A stretch of 64,000 nucleotides of DNA from Astropecten irregularis. Taxonomy: Eukaryota; Echinodermata; Asteroidea; Paxillosida; Astropectinidae. Every line of letters starts with the position of its first letter. Within the stretch, counting starts at the first letter, position 1. A program made the position numbers and the translations under genes. Of the stretch, positions 62,601 through 64,000 are shown one piece after another. Under the pieces are notes generated by a model that was given only the letters and a program-made list of their open reading frames with translations, was not told where the DNA came from and did no database searches. The stretch spans positions 2,046,001 to 2,110,000 of the forward strand of contig OZ020259.1 of NCBI GenBank assembly GCA_963971285.1. Reading direction: 5' to 3'.

Positions 62601-64000
62601 GTTTTGTCGTTGTCGTTGTCCTTTTTTATTTGTTTGATTTATTTGTTGTCTTTTTTAAGGAGATGGAGTAGGGGGTAAACAACGTTGAAGAGAGTAATTT
62701 GGTTATTTATTGGGATTGTAGGTGAGCTTTGGGGAGAATGAAGAGATCAAAGTTCATCTTCTGTTGTTGACTGGACTCTAAGCTAAGATGTATAATGTTC
62801 AGGAAACTGGGTTAACTCGCATACAGTATACGTGATTATTCCATGGGAGAGCTCACAGTGTGAAATTTCAGTAATGCCATACATGCACGCTGTGCATTAT
62901 AGCCATGGATGCCACAATGCCCAGGCTTCCAAAGATCCATGCTACCAAGATCATGTTCTCCTCTCAAGTCACACAGGTCTTCCTCACCAGTGGATAAAAT
63001 TAACAATACATGAATAACCTGTAAATCCATAATTACAAGTTTTAGATTCATCTTTTACCATGGAAACTTGGAATAAAGAGGATCGATACTTTGTATACTG
63101 TATATCCAAGAAAATTCATTCAGATTTTGTTCTTTTTCTGAAAGAAAATAGTGACAGTGTTTTTTGTTGCATGTCCCTCTGGCCGACGGTACATGCATGT
63201 GCTATTAAAGGTCATATCATACTTAGGTTTTTATCAAAGGAATACAGATTCATGGGGAAACATATCAAGACAGTTAAAGTAACAGTAATCTGTGAAAATT
63301 TCAGTTCCATACGGTGCCCTCTTTTTGAGAGAACAGTGAAAAACAGCCACAGTATTTCTAAGGTCTTTTCCCTTTTATTTTTGATCTTTTAAAAGATCAA
63401 AAAGATTACCGGTCGTTGTTTTACTAATTTCTGGATAAATACACTATTTCAGGAGGAAAAAATTTTTAACAGTATGTTTCTACCAGCACCATCTTCATAC
63501 CCTGTAAGTTATACGTAAATGTAAATCTGTGAACATTTCTGTTTTTGTTTCTTACCAAAGTATGATACTACCTTTAAATTGGTTTCACTTTGCAAACAAA
63601 TTAACTGATTTAACACTCAAATGCCAAGCGTAGCTTAGTTCTATTAACCAGGCAATGTAGGTCCCAGGACTCTTATCCAATAATGTCATGCAAATTAAGC
63701 AAACACCTGATGAGGGGGCTTAAGTTATCTCCCAGCGGTGTATCGGGCCAAACAGTACGTCAGGTGACAAACACGCTGCTGATCGACGTCGTTTCAAAGT
63801 GAAATGTACGTCAGTGAAAGGTCACTGAATGAACAATATTAATTGCCCCGTGCTAATTTGTAGGTAACAGTGAGAGTCCTATTGTAATGAGCAATTAATA
63901 CGCTAGCCAGCTGACTAGTACTTAGTAAATATCTCTGCTAAATCCATCAGCAGTTGTAATGGCATGTGTATAATGTACTGTAGTTAGACAGCTGAATAGA
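62601..64000. other. Intergenic, one mobile element
   Basis: No gene is seen in either strand. The only recognisable feature is the TTAA element at 63,209-63,573. Confidence 0.55.
63209..63573. mobile_element. TTAA-flanked MITE, copy 7 (intact ends)
   Basis: TTAA at 63,205-63,208 and 63,574-63,577. The left end AGGTCATATCATACTTAGG and right end CCAAAGTATGATACTACCT are inverted, with GATCTTTTAAAAGATC in the middle. Confidence 0.85.

Overview
The window is animal nuclear DNA, read from split genes with GT-AG introns, tRNA-derived interspersed repeats, many short foldback DNA transposons, minisatellites and no operon structure. The protein set (PiT phosphate transporter, PLAC8-type cysteine-rich proteins, lipin, U11/U12-48K, PKI) and repeat style suggest an invertebrate deuterostome, probably an echinoderm such as a sea star. 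The phylum is an inference; the sequence alone does not prove it.

Layout. (1) 2-283 +: last coding exon of an SLC20-type sodium/phosphate symporter, cut by the window edge. (2) 4.28-10.77 kb, minus strand: three PLAC8-like genes, each a single uninterrupted ORF of 111-112 codons. (3) 10.8-19.4 kb: no gene found, but three tandem arrays (83-bp monomers in a 166-bp higher-order pattern, a 19-bp array and a ~25-bp array) and several DNA-transposon derivatives. (4) 19,393-34,114 minus: a complete lipin (phosphatidate phosphatase) gene. I rebuilt 16 coding exons that join in frame to 995 aa, with the DIDGT catalytic motif, a basic nuclear-localisation stretch and both lipin domains; a likely non-coding first exon lies near 42.65-42.85 kb. 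(5) 43.1-49.6 kb plus: a divergently transcribed SNRNP48 (U11/U12 snRNP 48K) gene of 7 coding exons, 445 aa, with an intact CHHC zinc finger and one GC-AG intron. The two genes appear to share a short bidirectional promoter with a CACGTG box. (6) 49.7-59.2 kb: gene-poor, repeat-rich. (7) 59,220-59,610 minus: a two-coding-exon gene for a cAMP-dependent protein kinase inhibitor (PKI), 85 aa, possibly with a 5' exon near 62.2 kb. (8) 62.5-64 kb: no gene seen.

The genes are unrelated in pathway: phosphate uptake, membrane Cys-rich proteins, lipid synthesis and signalling, minor-spliceosome recognition, and PKA control. The only regulatory link I infer is the LPIN/SNRNP48 head-to-head pair.

The most unusual content is in the repeats. 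It includes a dispersed set of stem-loop motifs resembling hammerhead ribozymes (CTGANGA, stem, then GAAACGTC), some as head-to-head inverted pairs and one as a short tandem array. It also includes a 1,296-bp hAT-like element with an exact 8-bp target duplication nested inside an older foldback element, a seven-copy TTAA-flanked element family, a 46-bp perfect palindrome, and tRNA-like repeats whose tRNA module lies downstream of a long conserved leader.
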